From contig CM030718.1 of assembly GCA_017979445.1 (NCBI GenBank), forward strand, positions 23,431,021 to 23,495,020: a stretch of DNA of 64,000 nucleotides, read 5' to 3'. The notes beneath the pieces were generated by a model that saw only the letters and a program-made list of their open reading frames with translations, did not search any database and was not told the origin of the DNA. This DNA comes from Akebia trifoliata. Its lineage: Eukaryota; Streptophyta; Magnoliopsida; Ranunculales; Lardizabalaceae. Of the stretch, positions 11,748 through 22,316 are shown piece after piece. A program made the translations under genes and the position numbers. Each line of letters begins with the position of its first letter. Position 1 is the stretch's first letter.

Positions 11748-12113
11748 GGGTAGCGTTCAAGGGCAAACTTTTTGATAAAACATTTTTCAAAACATGGGTT
11801 AGAGGTTTTGGAATGGGCTGATTTTTGGTGAGGATGATCTCTACGGTGAGGAGATCATCCTCACCAAAAATCAGCCCATTCCAAAACTTCTAACCCATGT
11901 TTACCAGTTGAAAAATCGTGGATCGTCCATTTTTTGTAAACTATTTTTTATGGGATTAGAAGTTTTGGAATGGGCTGATTTTTGGTGAGGATGATCTCCT
12001 CACCGTAGAGATCATCCTCACCAAAAATCAGCCCATTCCAAAACTTCTAACTCATGTTTTGAAAATTATTTTGCCAAAAAGTTTGCTAAAAAGTTTGTCA
12101 TTGAACGCCCCCC
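11748..12113. mobile_element. Mutator-like fold-back MITE with 9-bp target duplication
   Basis: The 366-bp element has terminal inverted repeats of about 100 bp (GGGTAGCGTTCAAGGGC against GGGGGGCGTTCAATGAC) and is flanked by a perfect 9-bp direct repeat AAGTTTAAT (11739-11747 and 12114-12122), the length made by Mutator-like transposases. Inside are two near-perfect hairpins, each with about 45-bp stems (core GGTGAGGATGATCTC and its complement), one on each side of a short centre. It is non-coding. Related elements lie at 36574-37259 and 37466-37872. Confidence 0.85.
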
Positions 12114-12179
12114 AAGTTTAATATGGGACATGCGTCCAACTTAAAAAATTACATTCCATGATACTTGGAGGAACGTGCA

Positions 12180-12380
12180 TAAGGGGGCGGGCACCCAAAT
12201 ACTGTTGGGAAATTTTTTTTTAATTCAAAGGAAACCTTACTTTATAAAATTTGTTACCCAACAAACCTCTCTTTTATGACGTTTGTTACCAGTAAACGCT
12301 GGAGTGACGATTCAGGTCATAAAACTCAAATTTATTCTGTTAATTTATTAATAATATACTTTGGAATGAATTCTAACCAT
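12180..12380. other. Intergenic, no gene seen
   Basis: AT-rich spacer between the fold-back element and a reversed R2 core; nothing recognised. Confidence 0.4.
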
Positions 12381-12660
12381 ATTTAAATAAAGGACAAAGT
12401 TTTAAGTATTTTTTAAAAAAGAATTCAAAAATAAAATTATTTTTCACTATTAACTATTAATTTTAAATTTGAGAGTTAGATAACCATCCATTTCTAACAA
12501 ATACAATCAAAATCAATAAGCTTTATTTTCAAAAAAATTATTTTGAATTTGAGTTTTTCCATGAAATTTAGAAGGCTGTGTTATTTGATTGCTAATTTGA
12601 TAATCTATGTAGGCCAAACGATCCTTAATAAGATTTCAAATCTTATTAAGTTAGTCATGA
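12380..12660 (-). repeat. Dispersed repeat R2 core, reverse orientation
   Basis: Matches the R2 core in reverse complement (for example GAGTTTTTCCATGAAATTTAG and AAGATTTCAAATCTTATTAAG-like phrases). A similar reversed copy stands at 35300-35580. Diverged, so limits are approximate. Confidence 0.5.
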
Positions 12661-12769
12661 TAGCATCAGATCGGTCTGACTCTCTCTTTATTTGATTTGA
12701 TCGTATGCACTCTGGAGGAAGTTTAAAACCCACTTCCGTTAAATCCATGGGAAGAGAATGTACTATTCA

Positions 12770-14314
12770 GGACCCTCCTTACTGCGTGTATACTACGTTG
12801 ACTTTTTTTAAAAATAAAGAAAGATATAAGCAGCTTAGGATTTTAAGTCAAAAAAACAAACAAGATTTGGTTGACTGAAATATTAGATTTTCACGATTCT
12901 TTTTTTTAATTTCAAATGCTCAACCATACAATCGCAAAGTTTTATAAATATTTTATTAAGGGTCCACTTGCTGCCAAGCAATCGAATGGTAATCAACCAC
13001 AAAAATGCATAATTGCAAAAAACAACAAATGAAAAATTTTACATTTTAAGGTTTTTCTCAATCAACTAAGAAGGGCCCCCTCTTTGAAAAATTAGTAATA
13101 ATAGGTTTACCGTCCCCAACATGCAAGATTAGATTAATTATCCCCTTGACAATGACCCTTTTTTCTAGATGAATTGAGTGCGAAACTTTTGATCTAATAA
13201 TATAAATTTGTAATAAAAAATACAAAACAAAATAACACCCTTAATTCATTGAAAAAATTGAACGTTGACTTTTGGTCAAGGGTAAACATAATCTTGCATC
13301 TTCTAGGAGGGTAAATTTAATATCACCAATTTTGCAAGGTGTATTACTTGAATACCCTTTTTTTTTTTTTAACAGGAAATTTGTACATTTGGTGATTGTT
13401 GCCATTCTCTATATCCCACTAGTCGTATGCTCATTGCTTCTTATGTCGAGAGTGCTCCCATTAAAGTTCGGGGAATAGATCCTCTGGAGCTCTTGTTCTA
13501 CACAACACAAAACATCAAATTGAATAAAAATAACAATTTCATGATTTAGATCATATTTGAAGAAAAAAAATTATATTTTGGTAAGATAAAGGGTTTAAAA
13601 ATGAACGGTTCCTAGATTTAAACGATTAGATATAACTGTCTTGATGATGAGGTATACCCTCTACCGTTTATAGTAGCTACAAAGAATTACAGGAAAAACA
13701 GGCTACAGAATATCAACTCCCCAAAGTTCGACTTTGTAGATTGATGTCAAGTTGGTGTAAGCATTTTAATAATGTTACTCATTCTACTTATCAAGCGTTT
13801 TAATAACGTTACTTTTGATTTCGATTATGTTTTGATTTTAAATAAGTGGACTCGGATCTAGAATAATTCTATTAGTCCTGGTTCGTTCCTCGAGATGCTT
13901 AGAATTGAAAACCATCATATTTTCTCAATTTCAATTCTTAATGGTTCTGGTTCTAAAGATAAGTGGAACTAAATCCTCAAGAACTATGTGTTTCCAACGA
14001 TTTCGTTTACGTAATTCTCTTGGCTACAAAGAAGTATGAGCATATATTCCTAAACTCAAACGTTGTTTGAAGTGTAAAAGTCATTAAAAGGACATATTAA
14101 AATTTTAGTTCATAATTTAACTAGAAAATCAATTTATAAGATGCACATATATTAACCCCCCTCCCCCCGAAAAAAAAAAAAGGAGAGAAAAATGATTTGG
14201 TATGCTACATCACATGAGACTGTCCATTAAAAACATAATAATAATAATACTAAATAAATAAATACATTATTGTTACTTATTAATATGTTGAAAATCATTC
14301 TCATTTAGCAATAA

Positions 14315-14361
<47 letters not shown>

Positions 14362-14690
14362 AGAATGCTAACATCCAAGACCTTGCACATGGAGGTTAGG
14401 ATTCTCTATCACTTTATTTTTCTAATAATACATTTATTCATTTTATCTTTTAGTGAAAACAAATATGGGTGTGTTAGTTTTTTACACAATAAATATTTGT
14501 TTATATTGATTGTCAAATCATTTATTGCAATAAAACATTTAATTATAAAGATTAAATGCCCTTAGCATTTACTATGAAAGAGACAAGTATTAATTACATA
14601 AATAAGCATTTATTATATAAAAGGATTAATATATCCTTTTTTATTTATTTATTCAATGACAAAATGGGTAAGAGTATTATTGAAAAAAAA
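12770..14690. repeat. Duplicated segment A (paired with 50705-52400)
   Basis: Long, non-coding segment collinear with 50705-52400. Shared landmarks are GTGTATACTA near the left, TTATCCCCTTGACAATG, GGAGGGTAAATTTAATATCA, TTGGTGATTGTTGCCATTC, and AATAAGCATTTATTATATA near the right. Copy A has additional unrelated sequence at about 12,800-13,080. A fold-back of about 240 bp lies inside at 13,090-13,330. Short open frames at 13272-13478 are not preserved as a frame in the partner in a convincing way, so no gene is called. Element type is unknown. Confidence 0.65.
14313..14360. repeat. (TA)n microsatellite
   Basis: About 45 bases of TA repeats inside duplicated segment A; segment B at 52,050 has only a very short TA tract. 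Confidence 0.9.
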
Positions 14691-15185
14691 TATTGATAAT
14701 CTTAATGGATGCATGTGTGGTTATCTTGACTCTTATTGGTAGTACTTATTGTGAAAAACGATCAAAATTGGCAAGCACACAATGCAAATAAAGCAAAAAA
14801 AAAATAGAGATTTATAAGGATCACCCATTATAAACAATGTTTTCAGACGCGATTGATCATCTTTATTATAACAAGCAAAGGATTATACAGTATTCACCCT
14901 TCTCTGTCTTTATCTCTCTCAAATCTTTTTTTTTTTCTTCTAAAAAATAGAAAATCCTAAGGTTGATCAGTTATTTAGCTATCCTTCAACTTGATAATAT
15001 AACTACCCTTGAAACACACACACACACACACACATGCACACACATATGTATACCAATTGCGCCCCTAAAAATTCGGGCCAAGGATGCACCACGGCCAATT
15101 GTGAATTCGATAATCAGAACAATCCTTGTACTAGGATCTTAGTCACAAATTGAATACACATTCCCTGTATAATAGTACTAAGTCG
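14690..15185. other. Intergenic, LTR-like traces
   Basis: No gene. The phrase GCAAGCACACAATGCAAATAAAG at 14,770 resembles the end region of plant copia LTRs, but there are no borders. A (CA)n tract is at 15013-15034. Confidence 0.35.
15013..15034. repeat. (CA)n microsatellite
   Basis: A run of CA repeats, followed by a shorter interrupted run. Confidence 0.9.
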
Positions 15186-15191
15186 TGACAA

Positions 15192-15392
15192 TTTGACTCC
15201 ACCACATGGCATTCTCAAAATACTCTCCTAATGTGGCACGTGCTAGAACCATAGATTTTACGTCTCTAAATGCACATCTGCACATCCCCATAAATATGTG
15301 CAGTTATGTATCCCGAGAAAAAAAAGGATCTATGGTTCTAGCATATGCCACATCAGGAGAGTATTTTGAGTATGCCATGTGAGGGAGTGAGA
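15192..15392. mobile_element. Fold-back MITE, family F3, copy 1
   Basis: About 60-bp inverted repeats (CTCAAAATACTCTCCT and GCTAGAACCATAGAT on the left with their complements on the right) around a short centre. A second copy lies at 59517-59703. No clear target duplication was found. Non-coding. Confidence 0.75.
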
Positions 15393-15404
15393 AACATTTC
15401 CCTT

Positions 15405-15521
15405 ACTAACTTAGTAAAGATTTTAAGTCTTACTAAGGGTTGTTTTGCTCAAATGGATTATCACATTAGCAATTGACAACCACAATTCTTTAAATTTCAA
15501 CGAAAAATTCAGCCCCAAAAG

Positions 15522-15552
<31 letters not shown>

Positions 15553-15630
15553 TTTTTAGGGGTTGGATCCAAGGTTCTAAAAATGGACAACTAGCAGACT
15601 TTCGCACAACTCCAAGATTTAAAATTAAAA
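15405..15630 (+). repeat. Dispersed repeat R2 core, partial copy
   Basis: Shares CTTACTAACTTAGTAAAGATTTTAAG-like phrases with the R2 copies, but has a 30-base poly-A run (about 15,520-15,549) where the others have a T-rich run. Confidence 0.5.
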
Positions 15631-15654
15631 TTCAATCAGTGAAAAATAACTTTT

Positions 15655-15835
15655 TTTGAAAGAGTAATGCTGAAGTGAGCTCAAGATTGTACCCCATATC
15701 ACACATCTTGACGTGAAATTGTGCAAGAAACATATATGCTTTCATTGAGATACAAGTCAAAAAGCATACATTATTCCCACATACCTTCACGTTAGGATGT
15801 GGGATATGAGGTACAATCTTGGGGTCATTCCAACA
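15655..15835. mobile_element. Small fold-back MITE
   Basis: A stem of about 36 bp (AAGATTGTACCCCATATCAC on the left and its complement at 15,790-15,825). The left border GAGTAATGCTG resembles the ends of the Mutator-like element at 30753-31854, so it may be a distant relative. No target duplication was recognised. Confidence 0.6.
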
Positions 15836-15944
15836 CAAGTCTTTTTGAATTTATTTATTATTATTATTTTTTAAGTTCATAGAATTTTGTCCACTACAAT
15901 TATGAAGCATTAAATCATGTTTTTTATTTTAATGTCACAAAGTG

Positions 15945-16313
15945 AGAGTAAGGGTGAAATCCTTACTAACATAGTAAGCCTAGTCGGACTCTAAAATAAC
16001 TTAGATAATTTTTATGAAATTATCTGTACGAATTGGATTCATTCAAGAGGGATGAACCAATTCGAATTCGAACATAGAGAAACCACTAATCAAATAAACT
16101 TTGGGATTAAGCATATGAGGGTATTTTGGTTATAAAAGAGGCTTTTCCACTAAAAAAATCTAATTTTCTAAGTACGACGGCACGCGTTAACAAGACCCTT
16201 TTATTTATTATTAATTTTTTTTAAAGCGCATTTAATAATGTGAACTACAAGAAAATCCACCAAAGATCCGCTAGGGTCCCACATGTTAGGCTTCAAGCAA
16301 GACAAGTTTGCCT
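15945..16313 (+). repeat. Left part of duplicated block X (partner at 28290)
   Basis: From about 16,050 this matches 28290-28571 closely (GGATGAACCAAT, GATTAAGCATATGAGGGTATT, GTGAACTACAAGAAAATCC). Block X continues after the hAT insertion with the dioxygenase relic and R1. Confidence 0.75.
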
Positions 16314-16833
16314 TAGGGGTGCAACTTGGTCCGGTTCAAACCGAGAACCGAACCATATTGAGGGTTTTGGGGTGATTTGGTTTGATTTGGAACAAGTTGC
16401 GGTTCGATTCTGGATTACAAAAATGGACAATCGATCAATTTGATTCGGTTCTTGGATCAAGTTTGTATAGAACCGAACCAAACCGAGAATCGAACCCCTA
16501 TGCAATAAATAAATATATATGTATATAATAATTATTATAAATATTTTAAACGTTATTACATAGATTAGTGATCTTTTATGGATAAACTAATGATTTTTTA
16601 TGGATAGATTTGTCATTTATTATATGAAATTTTATGTTTAGTTTTTCATTAAAAAATATTACTTATAATTTATAAAAGATTTGCAATCCGTGAAATCGAA
16701 CCGAACCAAACCGACTTTAATTTGGTTTGGGTTGATTTGGTTCCAATGGAATTTGGTTCGGTTCTGATTCTTATTTAGTGGAACCGACCTATGTTGGTTC
16801 GGTTCCAATTTGACGAACCAAGTTGCAACCCCA
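16314..16833. mobile_element. hAT-type non-autonomous element
   Basis: The 520-bp element has terminal inverted repeats starting TAGGGGTGCAACTTGGT on the left and TGGGGTTGCAACTTGGT on the right (read inward). It is flanked by an 8-bp duplication with one mismatch (GTTTGCCT at 16306-16313 and GTTTGCGT at 16834-16841), the hAT length. The paralogous block at 28,560-28,575 has a single GTTTGTGT and no insert, which is an unoccupied site. Sub-terminal regions are rich in GGTTCGGTTC-type repeats in both orientations. There is no transposase frame. Confidence 0.88.
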
Positions 16834-16899
16834 GTTTGCGTGCTGGTTTTCATCTTCAAGTCATGACGGTATCACACTGGTCATCAAACCATCAGTTGC

Positions 16900-17235
16900 A
16901 TCTTCTAACTTAAAAGTCCACATCATCATCGATCTATCAGGGTTGAATTCATCAAATTAATGGTCACAAATCATCGATGAAGTAAAAGAAGCATGCCGCA
17001 CGTGGGGATTCTTCCAAATAAAAGCTTAGGGGATGGAGGAGAGGATCGAGGCCGTCCATTCATTCCATGAGCAATCAATGGAGATGAAGAGGGAGAGATG
17101 AGAAAGTCTCATTCTATAGCAATGCGAATCTATTTTAATCTAAAGCAGCCAACTGGTGGAGATTCGGTGGAGCTTCAACCCCTCCATGGTGCCATCATAG
17201 TTAACATGAAGGGTTGGGTGTGAGTTCATCAAATC
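16900..17235 (+). pseudogene. 2-oxoglutarate dioxygenase relic, copy X
   Basis: Fragment of a plant 2-oxoglutarate/Fe(II)-dependent dioxygenase, possibly of the ACC-oxidase-homologue type. Visible pieces are IIIDLSGLNSSN followed by a stop, TWGFFQ, a block like MEERIEAVHSFHEQ in another frame, and then GDSVELQPLHGAIIVN, which belongs near the C-terminal end of the family's catalytic domain. The intervening sequence with the HxD and second His iron ligands is missing, as it is in copy Y at 28,620. Frameshifts and stops are present, so it is non-functional. The hAT insertion lies just upstream. Confidence 0.7.
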
Positions 17236-17440
17236 AACGGTCACAAACGACACCAAAACAAAAATATGAAAGAGGAGAGGATTTTTTCGTAATTTCAGTC
17301 AAAAAATAAAAAAGGGTATTTTCAGAATAATATTTTTTTTATACTGTTTTTACCGATTTGATAAAAAAAAATCATTTCTAAAAATGATAAATTACCATTT
17401 TTGAAATTAATTACTACAATTTACCATTTTGGTAATTAGT

Positions 17441-17870
17441 CAAAATACAGTGCATGTTTTGGTAAATTTGCCTTAATTACACCAAAAAAAGTACTATTTA
17501 AATGCTTGAAAAAAAATTCCTATCAAAATACCCTCAAATGCTTACTTCCAAAAGCAACTTAAGGGCACACGTTAACAAAATCATAATAATAATATTGCAT
17601 GTTAGTTTAGTTAAGGAGTGGGTAAGATGATTCGAGAGGTAAGAGGGACTTCTTATTGATCAAGATCTATATATTGATACATAATTTTAAAAAATCAAAA
17701 AGGATTTTGAGACTGCTAGTCCTTTACAATATTTCGTTTCTCAAAAAGAATTGACCCCGTTGGGAAGAAAGTACACATACATTGTATGAGATAATATTAT
17801 ATCATAATAGGGATAATATGTGCTTGCAACCATAGTTTTCATTCTTTTTTCTTCCCAACTGATGGGCTTG
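17441..17870. repeat. Dispersed repeat R1, copy b
   Basis: Matches 29160-29650 and 8700-9000 (CTCAAATGCTTACTTCCAAAA-like, TAATAATAATATTGCATG, GGAGTGGGTAAGATGATTCG). It follows the dioxygenase relic directly, exactly as in block Y. Confidence 0.75.
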
Positions 17871-18000
17871 ATAAGGTAAAAGCATGTAAGTTCAGTTATT
17901 TTGTTGTTTCACCTCATTGGTATTGTTGATGGCACATGTTTAATATTATGGTCTTGTTATAGTGCAATAAATACACTTTTATCGAGGTCATTTTTTTTTT

Positions 18001-18375
18001 TTTGCGATTTTTTCCTTAAAATTATTTCCTCATCACGAACAACATTAAAAAAGATAATTTTTTTGTTTCTTAATGCATCACTTACAAATCATTATATGAG
18101 AAGAAGATAAAAATAAAAAAAATTATTTTCTGCTAACGGCACATCACGTATAATTTTTTTTTTCTTTTGGAATTCTCTCCTCATCACGAACAACATTAAA
18201 AAAGATAATTTTTTAAATTTCTTAATGCATCACTTACAAATAATTATATGAGAAGAAGATGAAAATAAAAAAAATCGTTTTTGCTAACGGCACACCACGC
18301 ATAAAATTTGTTTTTAACAACATTAAAAAAGACAATTTTTTCTTCTTAATATATCACTTACAAATAATTTATTTT
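18001..18375. repeat. Tandem repeat, about 151-bp period
   Basis: About 2.5 copies of a unit containing CCTCATCACGAACAACATT, TTAATGCATCACTTACAAAT, ATATGAGAAGAAGAT and GCTAACGGCACA. The first two copies start near 18,028 and 18,179; the third is shortened. Confidence 0.85.
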
Positions 18376-18639
18376 CACAACTTGCCACCCATGCATAGTA
18401 ACGTACTAATTTTTCATCCAAAAATTTTCTTTAAAAAAAATCCATGACTCTCATCCCAACCACCATTATTTCATCCTCAATTCATATGTCACTTTGAATC
18501 TTTCATTGTTTAGGGTCATCAAAAGGTGACCCTCAATTGGATAATAAAAAAAATAAAAATATAATACCCAAAATCCAAAAACACACGATCCACAATCAAG
18601 CTATAAAAATATAAAATAAACAAATAAACAAATAAAATA

Positions 18640-20190
18640 AATCAAACTAAGTAAAAAAAACTAGGTTGATTTTGCAATGCCCCAATATTTGTGATTTTTC
18701 AAGTTTGATCCTCAAAGTCTTTAGCGAAGTCGCCACTGAAAGTACCCTAAATCCGCAGGTCGCGAATCTACTTTTTTTGGGTTTGGGAGTTGCCACTTAG
18801 TTATTATGGTCTAGAAATCAAAATATTAACTCTAAATAGATAAATAAAAAAATATTAATCTACAAAAAGAACGGGTCCAGGGATCACGTTATGGGGTTGG
18901 AAGGTGTTAGGCACCAACCCACCCGACAAACGTCGGTCTCTACTTTCCCAAAAATTACATTGCTAAAAAAATCAACCTAAAAAAAATACAATAAATAAAT
19001 AAAAATTACATTTTACTTGATTGATTGCGACAACGGATTCCCTTAGAGCTGGCGGAGAGCGTCCTCGTGTGAGTTTTCTTGCTTTTTATTCGTTACTAGA
19101 TCTATTTCTAATCTCCAAATTGAGGTATCCTATTCCTAGATCTAAGTATTTTCTTTTTTTTTTTATGTTTTTTAAAAAATTTCTAGATAATTTTTTAGGA
19201 TTTGTGGATGTTTTTTTAGCAGAAACTAGGGTTTGGATGTTAGGTAAGGGGTTGAGACTTCAAATTTAGAGTTTTGAGAAGGCTAGGGGGTGTTTCTGAC
19301 CTCTTTTTCCAAAAATTTCTCTTGACCTCCTAAATTGGGTTGTGGAGACTCCTATTTATGGAGTTTTTTAGGAGCTTTTTAGTTTGACTTGATTTCTTTT
19401 AAATAAAATAAAGTTGTTTAATTAAGGTTTAATTGGGTTTCTTAGATTAGAGTTTAGAATTAAGATTTTAGGATTTTAAATCTTACGTACAATGAAAGAA
19501 TATATTTTTAAGTTTTAAGGAGAAACTCTTAATTATATCTTTAATTATTTGTACCCCCAGATGGAGGGATCTTTTAATAAGTGTCTGGTGGGTTCCCACT
19601 TAAATGGGCCACTACTTAAAATTTGGCCCATAAGTTTAATTAATTGATTTTAATTATTTAAAATTTTTAATTCAATTTATTAAGATTTCACTTTGTATTA
19701 ATTAATGTTTTAATTATTAATTTCGAAATTTAAAATTTTTAGGATTGAAAAATTACTATTTTGACTTTAAAGAGGACTTTTGCATTTCAATGTCATTTTT
19801 CAATATTTTGGGATGTTTTGAAATCAATTTTTCGTAAGGAATTCAATGAAAATATTGGTTTGTGTCATTTATAGATTTTTGGTATGAAATGATCGTGGGA
19901 CCTATGAGGAGTATTTTTAAAATTTTGTCAAATTTGGCGAAACGGTTAATTTGGTTTTAGTTTGTTGTTTAATATATTCGAAAAGATTTTCTTAAGCATA
20001 ATGTAGACTCTAGAGATGTTTTGATGTTGGGGGTATTTTGATAATTTGATCATTTTTTAGTGATTTTTTTTTGTAAAACTTCTTTTTGTCTAAAAATGAT
20101 GATTTCTATGTTTTTGGGTCATATTTTCCTAGCACAGCGTAGTTTCTAAAATTTTGTTTGCTTGAGATACCTCATCTGAATTTCTGAAAC
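18640..20190 (-). repeat. Decayed long LTR fragment, minus strand
   Basis: On the minus strand a TATA-like CATAAATAGGAG (near 19,350) is followed by GTCTCCACAACCC, as at the start of LTR transcripts, and further on by GGTGCCTAACACCTTCC (near 18,895-18,912), a phrase also present at 40,150-40,190 in the solo LTR. The plus-strand phrases AGTCGCCACT and GAGTTGCCACTTAGTT near 18,730-18,800 are also common in such elements. No borders or target duplication were found. There is no coding sequence. Confidence 0.45.
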
Positions 20191-20329
20191 ATATCTAATA
20201 ATAAACAAAAACAATGGAATATTCATCCATCATTAGGAATCGTCACAATCGGGTTGACGAGTTGATTAATCAGACAAGTGCGAAAATGGGATGTCTACCA
20301 CGTGCAATAACAATTTTTTTTTATAATAA

Positions 20330-20720
20330 AATGTTCATGACCATATTAAGTTCAAATGTCAAAGTGGGGGCATTTTTGGAATCCAAAATTTTGTGTTGCA
20401 CCACTTCTACTCTGCCTTCTCTCATTATAATAGTAACTAGAAGTTGGCATATGCAAACCCACATATATTTGAAGGGCTTATTTATAATTTAAAAATTAAT
20501 TAAAAGGTAGTTTTAAAGATTTCACGTACCTTTTTGTAATTTTAAAATTTAATCAATGTGATTTCGAGGATGTGTGATTGCCATTTTTTAGGTTTTTCAT
20601 AAAAAAGATAATGATTACATTAAATTTATATGTTAAGATGGTGGTATTTTTGGAATCCAAATTTTGGTATCCAACCACTTCTACTCTACCTTCTCTTATT
20701 ATAATAGTAAAGATATATCA
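20330..20720. repeat. Local direct repeat of about 95 bp
   Basis: The phrases TTTTTGGAATCCAAA, CCACTTCTACTCT and TTATAATAGTAA occur at 20,365-20,440 and again at 20,645-20,715, about 280 bp apart. Non-coding. Confidence 0.75.
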
Positions 20721-20747
20721 AATGAAAAATAAAAAAAATAAAAATAA

Positions 20748-21144
20748 ACCCATATCGCGAAATTCCACAAGGAATATTACCTTATGAATCCATTTTGGAT
20801 TGTAACAAGTTTATTTAGATAAACTCTAGGACTCGTATGATGGTAGGGAATTCATTTTCAAGGGAAAATAAATTCCTACTTATGAAAATGAATTCTTCCA
20901 TTTGATTGCACACAGTAAAATGACGAGGTTGAGTGTTGACTTTTTAGTTTTGAAAGTGGGGCTAATCATGTGGGGAAAATATCAAGAGAAGGAAAAAATT
21001 AATTTTGAAAAAGGTAGGATTGGCTAAAGGATGGTAATTGCTTTAACCAGAAAAAATATTTTCAAGAAAAAAATGTGCTATAATATATCTGAAAATTTGC
21101 ATTTTTGAGAAAAATCATTTTCCATATAGACAAACACAGTGCCT
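20748..21144. repeat. Duplicated segment D, copy 1
   Basis: Similar to 54185-54625, 55195-55640 and 59090-59225 (GAAATTCCA, TGATGAATCC-like, GGGCTTGTATGATT-like, CTTCCATTTGATTGCAC, GTGCTATAATATATCTGAAAA). Non-coding. It lies upstream, on the right-to-left reading, of the small-gene loci. Confidence 0.7.
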
Positions 21145-21472
21145 TACATCGTGTTTGGGTTGAGAGAAATGGAGAGATGAGAGGAGAAAATAAATGAATT
21201 TCTCTCCATTTATCTTGTTTGGATTGTTAAGTGGAGAGAGAAGAGAAAAGGATGAGTTTACTCTCTCCAAAAGTGGTGAGATTTGGAGAGAAATCCTTTA
21301 AAATTAATTTATAATTTCCACTCTGCCCCAAGAATTCTTTTAAGACATTTTAAAATTTCAAAATTGTCCCAATTTCTCTTCCTGCAATCCAAACATGATG
21401 TAGAGAAACTTTCTCTTCTCTTCTCTTAATGGGTTTCTCTCTTCTCCTCTTCTCTCCACTTCTCTCGGTAAA
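21145..21472. mobile_element. Fold-back MITE, TGTTTGG-type
   Basis: Imperfect inverted ends (GGGTTGAGAGAAATGGAGAG on the left; CTCTCCACTTCTCTCGG on the right) with purine-rich left and pyrimidine-rich right arms. The paralogue at about 55,620-55,650 lacks this insert (CAAACACAGCCCCTTAAGG), giving an unoccupied site. The flanks show TTA on the left and TAA on the right, which would suit a PIF/Harbinger 3-bp duplication but does not match exactly. Confidence 0.65.
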
Positions 21473-21696
21473 GAGGATTTCTATACCTGAAGCCAATTAT
21501 AACTCAAATCAATTATGTTAGATTTCAACAATCCAGATTGAAGAAATTGAAAGTTAGATCTTGTAAACCAATATTTCCTCAAAAAATTCCCGAAGAAGTC
21601 TAATTATTCCAAGGAATCAAAACCATGAAAAGTAGCCAAAGGACCAGACAATCAGTTTTTACTAAAATTCAACCATCTTTAACCCATGAGTAACTT

Positions 21697-21730
<34 letters not shown>
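21473..21730. repeat. Duplicated segment E, copy 1, with (CA)n
   Basis: Matches 55,650-55,690 and 56,105-56,280 (TTTCCTCAAAAA, CATGAAAAGTA, AACCATCTTTAACCCAT). It ends in a (CA)n run at 21701-21728. It stands downstream of small-gene copy 2, as its partner stands downstream of copy 4. Confidence 0.75.
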
Positions 21731-21732
<2 letters not shown>

Positions 21733-22010
21733 CTCTCTGTCTTCACTCTCACACTCACACACACACAGACACACACACATATTCAAAGGTAAAAATAAGA
21801 AATCTTAAACTCAACGTAAACAAACAACAACAATAAACTTAACACATTCTTATAGATGCAGGGGAAGAAGATTCACACATACATATAAAATTAAAATTAA
21901 AAAGACCTCCACCAATTCAACCTCTCCAAGGATCTTTAAAACAGTAAAAAAGAAAAAATAAATAAATAAAAGTGATGAAAAAACAGAGACCCCTGCATCA
22001 ACAACTTAAA

Positions 22011-22316
22011 TCAGATCTCATCTACAACAAGACCCTCTCCCTGTAACTTACTGAGAAGGATATCATCCAATTCATCAATAAGAACAACATCTGCCCAATC
22101 CAGAAAACCCCAATCGATTTGGCCTTCTAGGACTTGGAGATTGTCGTCTGGAGCTGCAATAAAGGAATCAGAGCTTCGCTTCATCAACTTCTTCTTCTTC
22201 CCCATCATCCACCTTTTCTTAGAAAACAAACCCATGACTGAGAAGAAAATTTTCTTGAAAATTTCGGCTTTGACCTGTCCTCGCTTTGGTTGAGGCCTTG
22301 CATTTCCCTGAGACAT
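22011..22316 (-). CDS. Small unknown protein, copy 2 (intact)
   Basis: Encodes about 101 residues if it starts at the ATG 22314-22316. That start is chosen because it lies just before the conserved PQPKRGQVKAEIFKK motif; the frame is open upstream to 22517, but the paralogue's earlier start codon is ATA here. The protein has a basic N-terminal third (PKRGQVKAEIF, then KKRWMMGKKKKLMKR, which could act as a nuclear signal), and an acidic/hydrophobic C-terminus (LEGQIDWGFLDWADVVL, DELDDILLSKLQ, VVDEI). No membrane segment or known domain is seen. A P-x-x-R-G-x-x-K-x-x-I-F-like N-terminus occurs in other small plant proteins of unknown role, from memory and unverified. Conservation of the C-terminus among four copies suggests past selection. 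Function unknown. Confidence 0.6.
   Translation of the reverse strand: MSQGNARPQPKRGQVKAEIFKKIFFSVMGLFSKKRWMMGKKKKLMKRSSDSFIAAPDDNLQVLEGQIDWGFLDWADVVLIDELDDILLSKLQGEGLVVDEI

Noticed and set aside
13272..13478. 68-codon frame, with a similar one at 50986-51267
   Set aside because: Conservation covers non-coding flanks equally, the two frames diverge at the C-terminus through indels, and much of each is poly-T derived Phe.
18001..18375. Possible CRISPR-like repeat
   Set aside because: Long, contiguous tandem units without unique spacers, in a plant context. The array at 23741-24056 was rejected for the same reason.
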